DNA from: Saccharospirillum salsuginis
GTDB lineage: Bacteria; Pseudomonadota; Gammaproteobacteria; Pseudomonadales; Natronospirillaceae
Direction: 5' to 3'
Assembly: GCF_014651855.1 (NCBI RefSeq)
Contig: NZ_BMXR01000008.1
Coordinates: 176,198 to 240,197 of the forward strand
Length of the DNA: 64,000 nt
Below are positions 25,075 through 33,110 of this stretch, piece by piece. The notes under the pieces were generated by a model. That model saw only the letters and a list, made by a program, of their open reading frames with translations, did no database searches and was not told the origin of the DNA. A program made the position numbers and the translations under genes. The first letter of the stretch is position 1; every line of letters begins with the position of its first letter.

Positions 25075-26166
25075 ATGACTCAGAACCCGACTTCGCTCAG
25101 CCCGGACAGCCAAAAAGCTTCGCCGTCCAGCTGTTGCGGTACCCCGGCCAAACGCCGGTCGAGCTTTCCGCTCGTCGCCGGCCTGAAGAGACTTAATACC
25201 CCCTGGACGATCATACTAGCGTTGCCGCTGATCGTGGCTGTGCTGGACCCGGCGCAACTGGAGGCCATGCTCGGCATCGCCAGTCGTGCCTTTCTCGGCA
25301 CCTTGCCGTTTATCGTTGTGGCCGTGGCGTTGATCGCCGCTCTAAAGGCGACCGGTGCCGAGGCCTTGGTGGCACGGGCATTTGAAGGACGGGAAAACCG
25401 CATGATCGTACTGGCGGCCCTGTTTGGCGGGTTGGCTCCGTTCTGCTCCTGCGAGGTGATTCCGTTTGTCGCCGGCTTGCTGGCCGTAGGTACACCATTA
25501 CCGGCGGTGATGGCGTTCTGGTTGTCCAGTCCGCTGATCGACCCGGCCTCCCTGGTGATCACCGCCGGGGCGCTGGGTTGGCCGTTCGCGATCGGCCGCG
25601 CCGTCATCGCGGTCAGTCTGGGCCTGCTGGGTGGTTTCGCGCTGAAAGCGATGATGTCCCGCGCGGTGTATCAGTCACCGCTGCGGCGGGCTCCGGCGCC
25701 AAGTTGTGGCGGTGGGGCGACTCGTGGGGCGGTTGTCTGGCGCTTCTGGCAGTCGCCGAGCCGGGTGGCGACGTTCCGGTCCGAAGCGCGAACCAACGGC
25801 CTGTTTCTGGTCAAATGGCTCGCCTTCGCCTACGTGCTGGAAGCGATCCTGATTCTTTACGTGCCCGCCGAGTGGGTGGCGACGCTGGTCGGTGGCGATG
25901 GCGTAATGGCGGTCGTGATCGGCGCCGCGGTCGGCATGCCGGCCTATCTGAACGGTTACGCCGCACCGGCGTTGGTGGCCGGTTTTATCGAGCAGGGCAT
26001 GACAGCGGGCGCCGCCATGGCCTTCATGACCGCGGGCGCCATCAGTTCCATTCCGGCCATGACGGCGGTCTGGAGTCTGGTCAAACCCCAGGTGTTTGCG
26101 ACCTACCTGGGCTTGGGCTTTGTTGGTGCCGTGGGGCTGGGTTGGCTGTTCGGTGCAGTTGTCTAA
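25075..26166 (+). CDS. ArsP/SO_0444-type permease
   Basis: 363 residues with about nine membrane segments. Permease family PF03773-like: GGLAPFCSCEVIPFVAGLLAVGTPLPAVMAFWLSSPL reads across the conserved CSC region, and the second half has VGMPAYLNGYAAPALVAGF. The N-terminus has CC at 20-21 and there is another Cys in the central loop. ArsP members export trivalent organoarsenicals; SO_0444 relatives export Cu/Zn. The ArsR regulator next door supports metal(loid) efflux at the inner membrane. Confidence 0.8.
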   Translation: MTQNPTSLSPDSQKASPSSCCGTPAKRRSSFPLVAGLKRLNTPWTIILALPLIVAVLDPAQLEAMLGIASRAFLGTLPFIVVAVALIAALKATGAEALVARAFEGRENRMIVLAALFGGLAPFCSCEVIPFVAGLLAVGTPLPAVMAFWLSSPLIDPASLVITAGALGWPFAIGRAVIAVSLGLLGGFALKAMMSRAVYQSPLRRAPAPSCGGGATRGAVVWRFWQSPSRVATFRSEARTNGLFLVKWLAFAYVLEAILILYVPAEWVATLVGGDGVMAVVIGAAVGMPAYLNGYAAPALVAGFIEQGMTAGAAMAFMTAGAISSIPAMTAVWSLVKPQVFATYLGLGFVGAVGLGWLFGAVV

Positions 26167-26187
26167 CGGTCGAGTCGGATGGGAAGG

Positions 26188-26991
26188 CTAGTCCGAGGAA
26201 GACTCCGGTTCGATCACCGTCATCGAACCGGGCAGATCCGCGCGAAGCGAGTCGGGCAGATGATCCGTGTAGAACCGATCGATGTATTTGAACGTGGCCA
26301 CTTTGCAGACGGCGCTTTGTCCCCAGCGATCCTGCCCGGCCAACAGAATGCGGGTGCGGGTGTTGCTGATGACCGCACGATGGGCTTCGGCCTGGCGAAT
26401 GTCGATGTCGATCATGCCGTGTTGAGGGTCCAGGCTGTCGGTCTCGATGATGCCGTAGTCGGAATAGAACGAGCTGAAAAAATGCGTCACCTCGGGGCCG
26501 ACAACGTCGTTTTCCTGGTGACGATACTGGCCACCGGACACGATGACCTCGATGTCGCGGTTCTCGGACAAGGCCGAGGCGACCCCCAGGTTGTTGGTCA
26601 ATACTTTCAGGGATTGATGCCCCAACAAGGCTTTGGCGACGGCGACCATGTTGGCGCCGGAACCGAGGCTGACGGAGGCTTTTTCGGGAATGGTGTCGGC
26701 GATGCGCCGGGCGAGACGGTCGATCGGTCGCTCGATCGGCGGTACGTCGTTGGCCGTCGGCGTCATTGTATCCGGGGCCGGCGTGGTGGGCAGGCTGACA
26801 CCGCCATAATGGCGACGCAACAAGCCCTGTTCACACAGTTGGTTGATGTCACGCCGGATGGTTTGCGGGGTGACGTCAAAACGTCGGGCGATGGAGTCCA
26901 CGGTCAGTTGGTGCTCTTCTCGCGCCCACTCCAGAATCTGTTCCTGGCGGTTTTTAATGGGGGTCGAGCGCTGTACAGTCTCAGTCGTCAC
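26188..26991 (-). CDS. DeoR/GlpR-family repressor with GTG start
   Basis: 267 residues from a GTG. N-terminal DeoR helix-turn-helix (about 14-70; VDSIARRFDVTPQTIRRDINQLCEQGLLRRHYGG). A C-terminal sensor domain (about 90-250) has SLGSGANMVAVAKAL and LTNNLGVASALS, the phosphosugar-binding pattern of DeoR proteins. It lies 12 nt after the HAD gene and forms an operon with it, downstream of the phn-type importer. Likely effector: a phosphorylated metabolite made from the imported compound (inference). Confidence 0.85.
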   Translation of the reverse strand: MTTETVQRSTPIKNRQEQILEWAREEHQLTVDSIARRFDVTPQTIRRDINQLCEQGLLRRHYGGVSLPTTPAPDTMTPTANDVPPIERPIDRLARRIADTIPEKASVSLGSGANMVAVAKALLGHQSLKVLTNNLGVASALSENRDIEVIVSGGQYRHQENDVVGPEVTHFFSSFYSDYGIIETDSLDPQHGMIDIDIRQAEAHRAVISNTRTRILLAGQDRWGQSAVCKVATFKYIDRFYTDHLPDSLRADLPGSMTVIEPESSSD

Positions 26992-27003
26992 AGTCTTGAA
27001 AAC

Positions 27004-27798
27004 TCACGGCTGATGGTCAGGGATGCTGGGTGTACGCTGTTTGAGCCACTGTCGAACCAGTTCGGCAAACCCCAGGCCGCTGGGCTGTCGAGTGATCGAT
27101 CCGGGGCGATGGGTCATCTGTTCCAAATGTCGATGAATGTTCGCAACGCCGACGCTTTGCGGGAAGAACCGGAACATGCTTTCGTCATTGGGTGCGTCAC
27201 CCACGAAGACAGCGTGTTGTTTCAGTGCGTCGGGTTCGAGGCCAAGCAATTCCCGACCCAGGCGAACCGCCATGGCGCATTTGTCGAATGGGCCGCGCCA
27301 GACATTCAGATGTATGGAACTCATCCTGACATTAAACCCCAACTCCAGCAATGCTTGGGTGACCTGGTCGACTTCGTCCCGATCCAGTCGATGGTCCTGA
27401 TTATAGTCAATGGCCACGTCCACACGGCGATAGGGCTGATCGTTGGCCAGGTTGATGGGAAAGCCCACATCCAGCGTCTGGATGGCATTCACGATAGCCT
27501 GTTGGTCGCGCCGATGTTCCTCTTCAGTATGCCAGAAACGGGTGACCATTGAGCGACCTTCGCTAAACGTAACATAAAACGCGCCACCTTCCCCGATGAC
27601 GGCTTTGACAGGCCAGGTCCTGACCATCTGGTCACACCAACCGGCACACCCTCCCGTGACCGGGATGATATCCACGCCCGCATCGGCCAGGTCGCACAGG
27701 GCCTGGTAGGTTTCCGGAAGCAGGCGTCCTTCGGTCGTGAGGGTGTCGTCGACGTCGGTGAACAACACCGTGGCCGATGAAAAATCGAATTCCATCAT
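27004..27798 (-). CDS. HAD-superfamily phosphatase, class IIB type
   Basis: 264 residues. Motif I TDVDDTLT near the N-terminus, motif II TGG, and motif IV GDAPNDESMFRFF. The cap region in the middle fits HAD-IIB (Cof/SPP-like) phosphatases acting on sugar or polyol phosphates. Two ATGs sit in tandem at the start. It forms an operon with DeoR and lies just downstream of phnDCEE, so it may dephosphorylate a compound imported or produced by that pathway (inference). Confidence 0.8.
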   Translation of the reverse strand: MMEFDFSSATVLFTDVDDTLTTEGRLLPETYQALCDLADAGVDIIPVTGGCAGWCDQMVRTWPVKAVIGEGGAFYVTFSEGRSMVTRFWHTEEEHRRDQQAIVNAIQTLDVGFPINLANDQPYRRVDVAIDYNQDHRLDRDEVDQVTQALLELGFNVRMSSIHLNVWRGPFDKCAMAVRLGRELLGLEPDALKQHAVFVGDAPNDESMFRFFPQSVGVANIHRHLEQMTHRPGSITRQPSGLGFAELVRQWLKQRTPSIPDHQP

Positions 27799-27833
27799 GG
27801 CGTAAAACAGAGTCCATCATAAAGTGGAAGAAA

Positions 27834-27857
27834 GCTCCGGTGCGTGAACACCGGAGC
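27834..27857 (-). terminator. Hairpin between phnE and HAD gene
   Basis: Perfect 9-bp stem GCTCCGGTG/CACCGGAGC with a 6-nt loop. On the minus strand it is followed by TTTCTTCCACTTT. It could end the phnDCEE transcript or reduce read-through into the HAD-DeoR pair. Confidence 0.6.
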
Positions 27858-27881
27858 GGTCAGGCTGGTTCCGACAGGCTA

Positions 27882-28691
27882 CTAGATCACTTTCTTGCGT
27901 AAAACGCTGGTGATGGCTTCACCGAGTATCACCAATACGATGATGGCCAGCAGGATCGTGGCGACCGTTTGCCATGCGAAAGTATCGATTGAGCCTTGCA
28001 GCAGTACGCCGATACCGCCGGCACCGACCAGTCCGAGCACGGTGGATTCCCGGATGTTGATGTCCCAGCGCAGAATAATGATCGCAAAGAACGCGGGCAT
28101 GACCTGAGGCACGATCGCATAGGCGACGACTTTCAGTTTGGACGCGCCTGTCGCCTGCATGGCCTCGACCGGTTTTTTGTCGATTTCTTCGATGGCTTCG
28201 CCCATCAATTTACCGATAAAACCGATGGACCGAAACATGACTGCCAGAATACCGGCCAGAACACCGGGGCCAAAAATAGCGACAAACAACAGAGCCCAGA
28301 TAATGGTGTTGACCGACCGGCTTGAAACGAGAATCAATCGTCCGATCCACAACGTCACCTTGTTCGGCGTGGTGTTTTGCGCGGCGATGTAGGAAACCGG
28401 CAATGCGATGAATGCCGTCAGAAAAGTCGACAGAGTGGCGATATGGACCGTCTCCATCAACGCGGACCCGATGGCCATCCAGCCGGAAAAATCCAGCGGC
28501 CACATGCGAACGGCGAGGCTTTGAATCTGATTGGGGGCATCCCATACCCAGGGCCAGAATATGTCGATGTCCCGGACCGCCCAGACAATGGCGAACAGAG
28601 TGATCGCATAGACCGCGAAACGGGTGAGACGTTCCTGTCGGCTGTAGCGGGACCAGGTTCGCTCCTGTGTGTGTGCTGTCATATCTACCAT
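27882..28691 (-). CDS. phnE: PhnE-type ABC permease, second copy
   Basis: 269 residues from the ATG at 28691 (GAGG upstream). Six or so membrane segments. Conserved coupling region EIDKKPVEAMQATGASKLKV and ESTVLGLVGAGGIGVLLQG. Overlaps the other phnE by 7 nt. Two different permeases suggest a heterodimeric channel, as in several PhnCDE-type systems. Confidence 0.9.
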   Translation of the reverse strand: MVDMTAHTQERTWSRYSRQERLTRFAVYAITLFAIVWAVRDIDIFWPWVWDAPNQIQSLAVRMWPLDFSGWMAIGSALMETVHIATLSTFLTAFIALPVSYIAAQNTTPNKVTLWIGRLILVSSRSVNTIIWALLFVAIFGPGVLAGILAVMFRSIGFIGKLMGEAIEEIDKKPVEAMQATGASKLKVVAYAIVPQVMPAFFAIIILRWDINIRESTVLGLVGAGGIGVLLQGSIDTFAWQTVATILLAIIVLVILGEAITSVLRKKVI

Positions 28692-29506
28692 ATCTTTTTC
28701 CTCACCCATCCGCTGATGCCTTCGCTGACCAGGATGATGCCGATGATCAACAGCAAAATGGCGAATGCGAAGTCGTAGTCGTAGCGTCCGAAGGCGTTCA
28801 TCAGTGTCCCGCCGATGCCGCCGGCCCCGACAATGCCGACCACCGCGGAGGCCCGCAGATTACTGTCCAGTTGGTACATCGACAGTCCGATCTGACGGGG
28901 AAGCACTTGAGGAAAGACGCCGTAAATCAGGGTTTTGAAGTACCCGGCGCCGACGGACTTCATGGCCTCGACCTGACCCCAGTCGATTTCCTCGATTTCC
29001 TCGGCCAGCAGCTTGGCCACGAAACCGATGGAGTAGAGCGTGAGCGTCAGGATGCCGGCAAAGGGACCGAAGCCGACGGCCGCCACAAACAAGATGGCCA
29101 CAATGACCGGGTGAAAACTCCGTGACACGATGATCAGGCTGCGTCCGAGGAGATAGATCGGTTTCGGGGCGACGTTCTTGGCCGCCATGACGGCAATGGG
29201 CACCGACAGCGACACACCGAGCAGGGTGGCCAGAAAGGCGATTTGAAAACTTTCCTTGAAGCCTTTCATCAGCAGATCGGAGCGTTCGAAATTCGGCGGT
29301 ATGGCGCCACCGAAGATGCGGCCGGCACGAGGCAGCCCTTCGGCGATGCGCGCCCAGTCGAACGGTAATGAACTGAACGCCCAGTACAGGTACACAGCTA
29401 TACCGGCCATCAGACTGTATCGCACGACCGGGTTGGAGATGAACGGGGGCTTTTTCCAGGTCCGGTTCGACTGTCCCCCGACCGTGTGGGAGGGCTTCTC
29501 AGTCAT
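28685..29506 (-). CDS. phnE: PhnE-type ABC permease, first copy
   Basis: 273 residues with the coupling helix EIDWGQVEAMKSVGAGYFKT and LRASAVVGIVGAGGIGGTLM. GGAGGGT precedes the start. The start overlaps the phnC stop by 4 nt. It is similar to but clearly diverged from its neighbour, with a longer N-terminus. Confidence 0.9.
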   Translation of the reverse strand: MTEKPSHTVGGQSNRTWKKPPFISNPVVRYSLMAGIAVYLYWAFSSLPFDWARIAEGLPRAGRIFGGAIPPNFERSDLLMKGFKESFQIAFLATLLGVSLSVPIAVMAAKNVAPKPIYLLGRSLIIVSRSFHPVIVAILFVAAVGFGPFAGILTLTLYSIGFVAKLLAEEIEEIDWGQVEAMKSVGAGYFKTLIYGVFPQVLPRQIGLSMYQLDSNLRASAVVGIVGAGGIGGTLMNAFGRYDYDFAFAILLLIIGIILVSEGISGWVRKKIW

Positions 29507-30303
29507 ACCGACGCACCCTCCGCCGCAGGGGCTGTTTCAATGGTTTGCCCCTGTTCGTCCGGTGACTCGATGCCGCCGTAAATGGCATCCAGCGCATCCT
29601 GATTGAAGTCCTTCGGGCCCCCGTCGAAAATCATTTGACCGTGACGCATGCCGACGATTCGGTCGGTGTACATGCGGGCCTGGGTAACGTTGTGGATATT
29701 GATCAGAACCGGCAGGTCCATTTCGCTGGCGAGGGCCTGCAACAGACTCATGATCTGTTGAGACGTTTTCGGGTCGAGTGACGCTGTGGGTTCGTCGGCC
29801 AGCAGGATTTCCGGTTCCTGCATCAATGCGCGGACCACGGCAACTCGCTGGCGTTCACCGCCGGAGAGCTGGTCGGCGCGTTTGTTGGCGTAGTGGTCGA
29901 TGCCGACGCGTTCCATCAAATGAAAAGCGCGATCGATGTCGGATTGCGGGTATTTCCGGGTGATGGCGCGATAGAGGGAGACGTATCCGAGTCGACCGGA
30001 CAGGACGTTTTCCATCACCGTTAACCGGTCGATCAGGTTGAACCCCTGGAACACCATGCCGATTTTTCGACGCGCTCTGCGCAGTTCCGCGCCACGCAGG
30101 TCGACCAGGTCCAATCCGTTCAGTTGTATCCGGCCGGACGTGGGTTCGACCAGTCGGTTGATGCAGCGCAGCAGGGTGCTTTTGCCGGCCCCCGACGCAC
30201 CCACGATCGATACGACACTGCTGCCATCCACGGTCAGGTCGAGGCCTTTCAGTACCGGCTCGTTCTTACCGTACCGCTTTTCCAGGTTAGAAATCTTTAA
30301 CAT
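29503..30303 (-). CDS. phnC: PhnC-type ABC ATPase
   Basis: 266 residues from the ATG at 30303 (GGAG upstream); the codons before it are not convincing. Walker A GASGAGKSTLL, Q-loop VFQGFNLIDRLTV, signature LSGGERQRVAVVRAL, Walker B ILLADEPTASLD. This is the PhnC subgroup that powers phosphonate/phosphite importers. The C-terminal GPKDFNQDALDAIYGG is typical. Confidence 0.92.
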   Translation of the reverse strand: MLKISNLEKRYGKNEPVLKGLDLTVDGSSVVSIVGASGAGKSTLLRCINRLVEPTSGRIQLNGLDLVDLRGAELRRARRKIGMVFQGFNLIDRLTVMENVLSGRLGYVSLYRAITRKYPQSDIDRAFHLMERVGIDHYANKRADQLSGGERQRVAVVRALMQEPEILLADEPTASLDPKTSQQIMSLLQALASEMDLPVLINIHNVTQARMYTDRIVGMRHGQMIFDGGPKDFNQDALDAIYGGIESPDEQGQTIETAPAAEGASV

Positions 30304-30384
30304 TAATGCTACTCCAGAGCCGTTCGGCCACCCCGGGAACACCCCGTGGTATCCGGAGTATTCGCCGGGTGGCCTGAGGGGTGT

Positions 30385-31383
30385 TTACTGCAGGTTGTCC
30401 TGGGTGTAAGTCACACCGTTGGCTTTCTGGATGGTGCGAATGACTTTCCAGTTGTCCTTGTAGTTGATCGGGATGAACGTCTGTACACCCGCGAACTCCT
30501 CGCCCAGAGCGGTCCCGGCGAAGTCAAAGGTGTAGAAGGCTTCGCGCACTTTCTCGGCCAGGTCCGGGTGCAGGTTATAAGCGTGGGTGTAGGAGGTTGT
30601 CGGGAAGCGGTCCGACTCCCACAGCAGCCGCACGTCTTCTTCATCGTAAAGGTCGCGAGCCGCCATGCGCTCGACCACTTCGGATGCCACTGGCGCCGCG
30701 TCATAGTCCTGTGCGACCACACCGAGCATGGATTGGTCGTGGCTGCCGGAGAATACAATCTCGTAGTCTTCGCCCGGCACGATGCCCATTTCAGGGAACA
30801 GCGCTCTCGGGGCCTGGTTGCCGGAGTTCGAAGTCGGCGATGTGTGTGCCACGCGCTTGCCTTTCAAACCCTGAAGATCGGTAATGCCGCTATCCACATG
30901 GGTGTAGACCTGCAGTGAGTAGCCGAATTGCCCTTCGCTGGAGCCCATCAAAGCGAACGGGACCGCACCGGCCAGGTTGACGGCGAAAGGCGTCGGACCG
31001 GTGGAGAAACCGGCGACATGGAGACGGCCGCTGCGCATCGCTTCGACCTGGGCCGCGTTCGATTGAACGGCGAAGAAACGAACATCACGACCGGTGACGG
31101 TCTCCATGTGGTCGATAAAGGGTTGCCAGATATCGGAATAAATCGCGGGGTCTTCGACCGGGGTGTAGGCGAAAATCAGCGTATCGGGGTTCAGCCATTG
31201 TGATTCATCGGCCGGCAGGTCGGCCACCAGGTCACCGTCGGTATCGCAGTAGATGGCATCCAGAGCACCGCGTTCACAGTCGGCGAAGGCCTGGCCGGCC
31301 AGACCCAGCAGGGCGGCGGAGGCCATGACGGCCTTGGTCAGAGGGTTCCGAGTGACACTGCGAGCGAGACTATTATTCTTCAT
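30385..31383 (-). CDS. phnD: PhnD-type phosphonate-binding protein
   Basis: 332 residues from the ATG at 31383 (GGAG 7 nt upstream). Signal peptide ends near GQAFA. PhnD fold with FAYTPVEDPAIYSDIWQPFI, VAHTSPTSNSGNQAPR (oxyanion-binding loop), and GSHDQSMLGVVAQDYDAAPV. The N-terminal mature part has a Cys pair (DCERGALDAIYCDTDGD) not usual in E. coli PhnD. First gene of phnDCEE. No C-P lyase or phosphonatase genes are near, so the ligand may be phosphate, phosphite or a phosphate ester rather than a phosphonate. Confidence 0.88.
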   Translation of the reverse strand: MKNNSLARSVTRNPLTKAVMASAALLGLAGQAFADCERGALDAIYCDTDGDLVADLPADESQWLNPDTLIFAYTPVEDPAIYSDIWQPFIDHMETVTGRDVRFFAVQSNAAQVEAMRSGRLHVAGFSTGPTPFAVNLAGAVPFALMGSSEGQFGYSLQVYTHVDSGITDLQGLKGKRVAHTSPTSNSGNQAPRALFPEMGIVPGEDYEIVFSGSHDQSMLGVVAQDYDAAPVASEVVERMAARDLYDEEDVRLLWESDRFPTTSYTHAYNLHPDLAEKVREAFYTFDFAGTALGEEFAGVQTFIPINYKDNWKVIRTIQKANGVTYTQDNLQ

Positions 31384-31478
31384 CGTGTTTCTCCATTTGG
31401 ACCTTGTCGGCGCGCGTTCATGCGGGATCCGCACGGGTGGGCCGGTACGAAGGACTCGGTTGTTGTAGTTGTTCTCGA

Positions 31479-31491
31479 TTTTCAATCGAAA
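31479..31491. promoter_or_regulatory. DeoR operator candidate, proximal
   Basis: TTTTCAATCGAAA, about 95 bp before the phnD start. Nearly the same as the palindrome at 31604. Confidence 0.45.
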
Positions 31492-31603
31492 CTTTATGCT
31501 ATCACCAAACGAACATTTGGCAACCTCGGTGATGATCAAACGAAAAATATAGGGTGAAACGGTCGGAAAATAGGTGTAGATACCGGCCTTTTAAGCGAGT
31601 GAG

Positions 31604-31617
31604 TTTTCAATTGAAAA
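31604..31617. promoter_or_regulatory. DeoR operator candidate, distal
   Basis: Perfect palindrome TTTTCAATTGAAAA, 125 bp upstream of the proximal site. Two such sites before phnD fit looping repression by the nearby DeoR protein (inference). Confidence 0.5.
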
Positions 31618-31647
31618 TAGGATGGAAACTGGAGGTAGAGGGAAAGG

Positions 31648-31687
31648 CGAGGCCGACAAGGCCTGGAATCAGGCTCTTGCCGCCTCG
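31648..31687 (-). terminator. Long hairpin after the OCD gene
   Basis: A nested stem: CGAGGC...CAAGGCCTG, loop GAAT, CAGGC.CTTG...GCCTCG. It lies 20 nt past the OCD stop on the minus strand. No T-run follows, so it may be a weak terminator or RNA-processing hairpin isolating phnD. Confidence 0.5.
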
Positions 31688-31706
31688 GTAGGGCTATGTT
31701 GATCGG

Positions 31707-32651
31707 TTAGTCGGCGGTGGCCTGATACCGCTCCCACACCTCGATGGCGGCGGCCAGATCCTCCAGCGAGGCGCCGACGGACTTGAACAGGGTGATCTCT
31801 TCGTCGTTTTTCCGGCCGGTCACTTCATCCCCCAGGAGCTGTTTCAAATCGCCCTGGACGTCGTCCCAGGTCAGAAACCCTTCGTCGATGGCCTGCAGGA
31901 TGTCGCCGCCTTCGCCCCGGGCACCGGCCCAGGTATCGACAAAGACCCGGGCCCGGCGCAGGGCTTCGCCATCGGTCTCGCGCATGCTGGGCCGGAAGGC
32001 GCCGACCAGGTCGAGGTGGGCACCTGGTTGCAGCCAGGCGCCTTTGATCAGTGGCTCGCTGGACAGGGTGGCGCAACTGACGATGTCGGCCTGGCCTACG
32101 CTGGATTCCAGATCGGTGACCACGTGGACTTCAAACCGGTCTTCATAGTGCTCGGCCAGAGCGGCGGCTTTTTCCTCGGACCGACCCCAGATCAGTACCT
32201 GACCGATCGGCCTTATAGCGGCATGGGCTTCGATCAGCATGGGCGCCAGCTTGCCGGTGCCGACCACCAAGAGGGTGTAGGCGTCCTCCCGGGCCAGCCA
32301 CTGGGCGGCCAGTGCCGAGGCGGCGGCGGTGCGTCGCCGGGTCAATTCGCTGCCGTCGATGCAGGCGATGGGGCGGCCGTGTCTGCCCTCGCTCAGCAAA
32401 TACAGGCCGGAAATCGCTGGCAGGCCCTGGTCGGCGTTCTGGGGAAAGACATTCACCATCTTCACACCGATGTAGCCGTCGGTCTGCCAGGCGGGCATCA
32501 GCAGCATGGTGGCTTCGCCGTCCGGCCGGTGCATGGCGTGATGGTGTCTTGGCGGTGCTTCGACGCCGGATACGAAGGTATCCCGAAGTCGGTCGATCAG
32601 CGGGGTCCAGTCAAGAAGGTCGGCGACCTGCTCGGCGGAAATGGTCTTCAT
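31707..32651 (-). CDS. Ornithine cyclodeaminase/mu-crystallin family enzyme
   Basis: 314 residues. Rossmann site VVGTGKLAPMLIEAHAAI (about 122-140) and the family blocks GVKMVNVFPQN, GSELTRRRTAAASALAAQWLA, and HLDLVGAFRPSMRETD. GGAGG precedes the ATG. Members include ornithine cyclodeaminase, alanine dehydrogenase and ketimine reductases; which one this is cannot be read. Third gene of alaA-hypothetical-OCD on the minus strand, which suggests amino-acid metabolism. Confidence 0.85.
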   Translation of the reverse strand: MKTISAEQVADLLDWTPLIDRLRDTFVSGVEAPPRHHHAMHRPDGEATMLLMPAWQTDGYIGVKMVNVFPQNADQGLPAISGLYLLSEGRHGRPIACIDGSELTRRRTAAASALAAQWLAREDAYTLLVVGTGKLAPMLIEAHAAIRPIGQVLIWGRSEEKAAALAEHYEDRFEVHVVTDLESSVGQADIVSCATLSSEPLIKGAWLQPGAHLDLVGAFRPSMRETDGEALRRARVFVDTWAGARGEGGDILQAIDEGFLTWDDVQGDLKQLLGDEVTGRKNDEEITLFKSVGASLEDLAAAIEVWERYQATAD

Positions 32652-32679
32652 GTCAGGCCTCCAGAGGGAATTCGAATTG

Positions 32680-33075
32680 TTAGGTGGCGTGGGCCGCCAG
32701 CAACCGTCGCAGCGTATCCTCGGTCATGTCCGAAGAGCCTTCCTGAATCGCCAGTCTCAATTCGTCGATCAGCTTGGGCCCGCCGTCCGGGTCGAACCCG
32801 CTCAACAGGCGAAAGGCGTCCAGGGTCAGTACGCAGTGGTTGAAGGCGACCTGGCGTTCCACATCACCGTAGCGGATCAACCCTTCTTCGGCCAGCCAGA
32901 GAAAGGTGCTGAAGCAGGCCAGGTGGCGTTCGGAATGCAGGCCGTACTCGTCCGGCGTGTCCGGGCCGCTGATGTCTTCGACATAGAGCGAGATCTGGCG
33001 CGGGAAATGGCGGTAGAGCGACGCCAGAATGCGGCCCATGTCGTTGTAGAATTCGGTGATGTGGATGTCGAGCAT
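32680..33075 (-). CDS. Conserved hypothetical protein between alaA and OCD genes
   Basis: 131 residues, soluble, helical. It starts MLDIHITEFYNDMGRILASLYRHFPRQISLYVEDI and contains HLACFSTFLWLAEEGLIRYGD, a winged-helix-like pattern. I do not recognise a function. It starts 35 nt after alaA and ends 28 nt before the OCD gene, so all three are probably one transcript. The ribosome site is weak. Confidence 0.7.
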   Translation of the reverse strand: MLDIHITEFYNDMGRILASLYRHFPRQISLYVEDISGPDTPDEYGLHSERHLACFSTFLWLAEEGLIRYGDVERQVAFNHCVLTLDAFRLLSGFDPDGGPKLIDELRLAIQEGSSDMTEDTLRRLLAAHAT

Positions 33076-33110
33076 ATTCGATCGTTGGGCTGAGTCGTTT
33101 AAAGCCCAGT

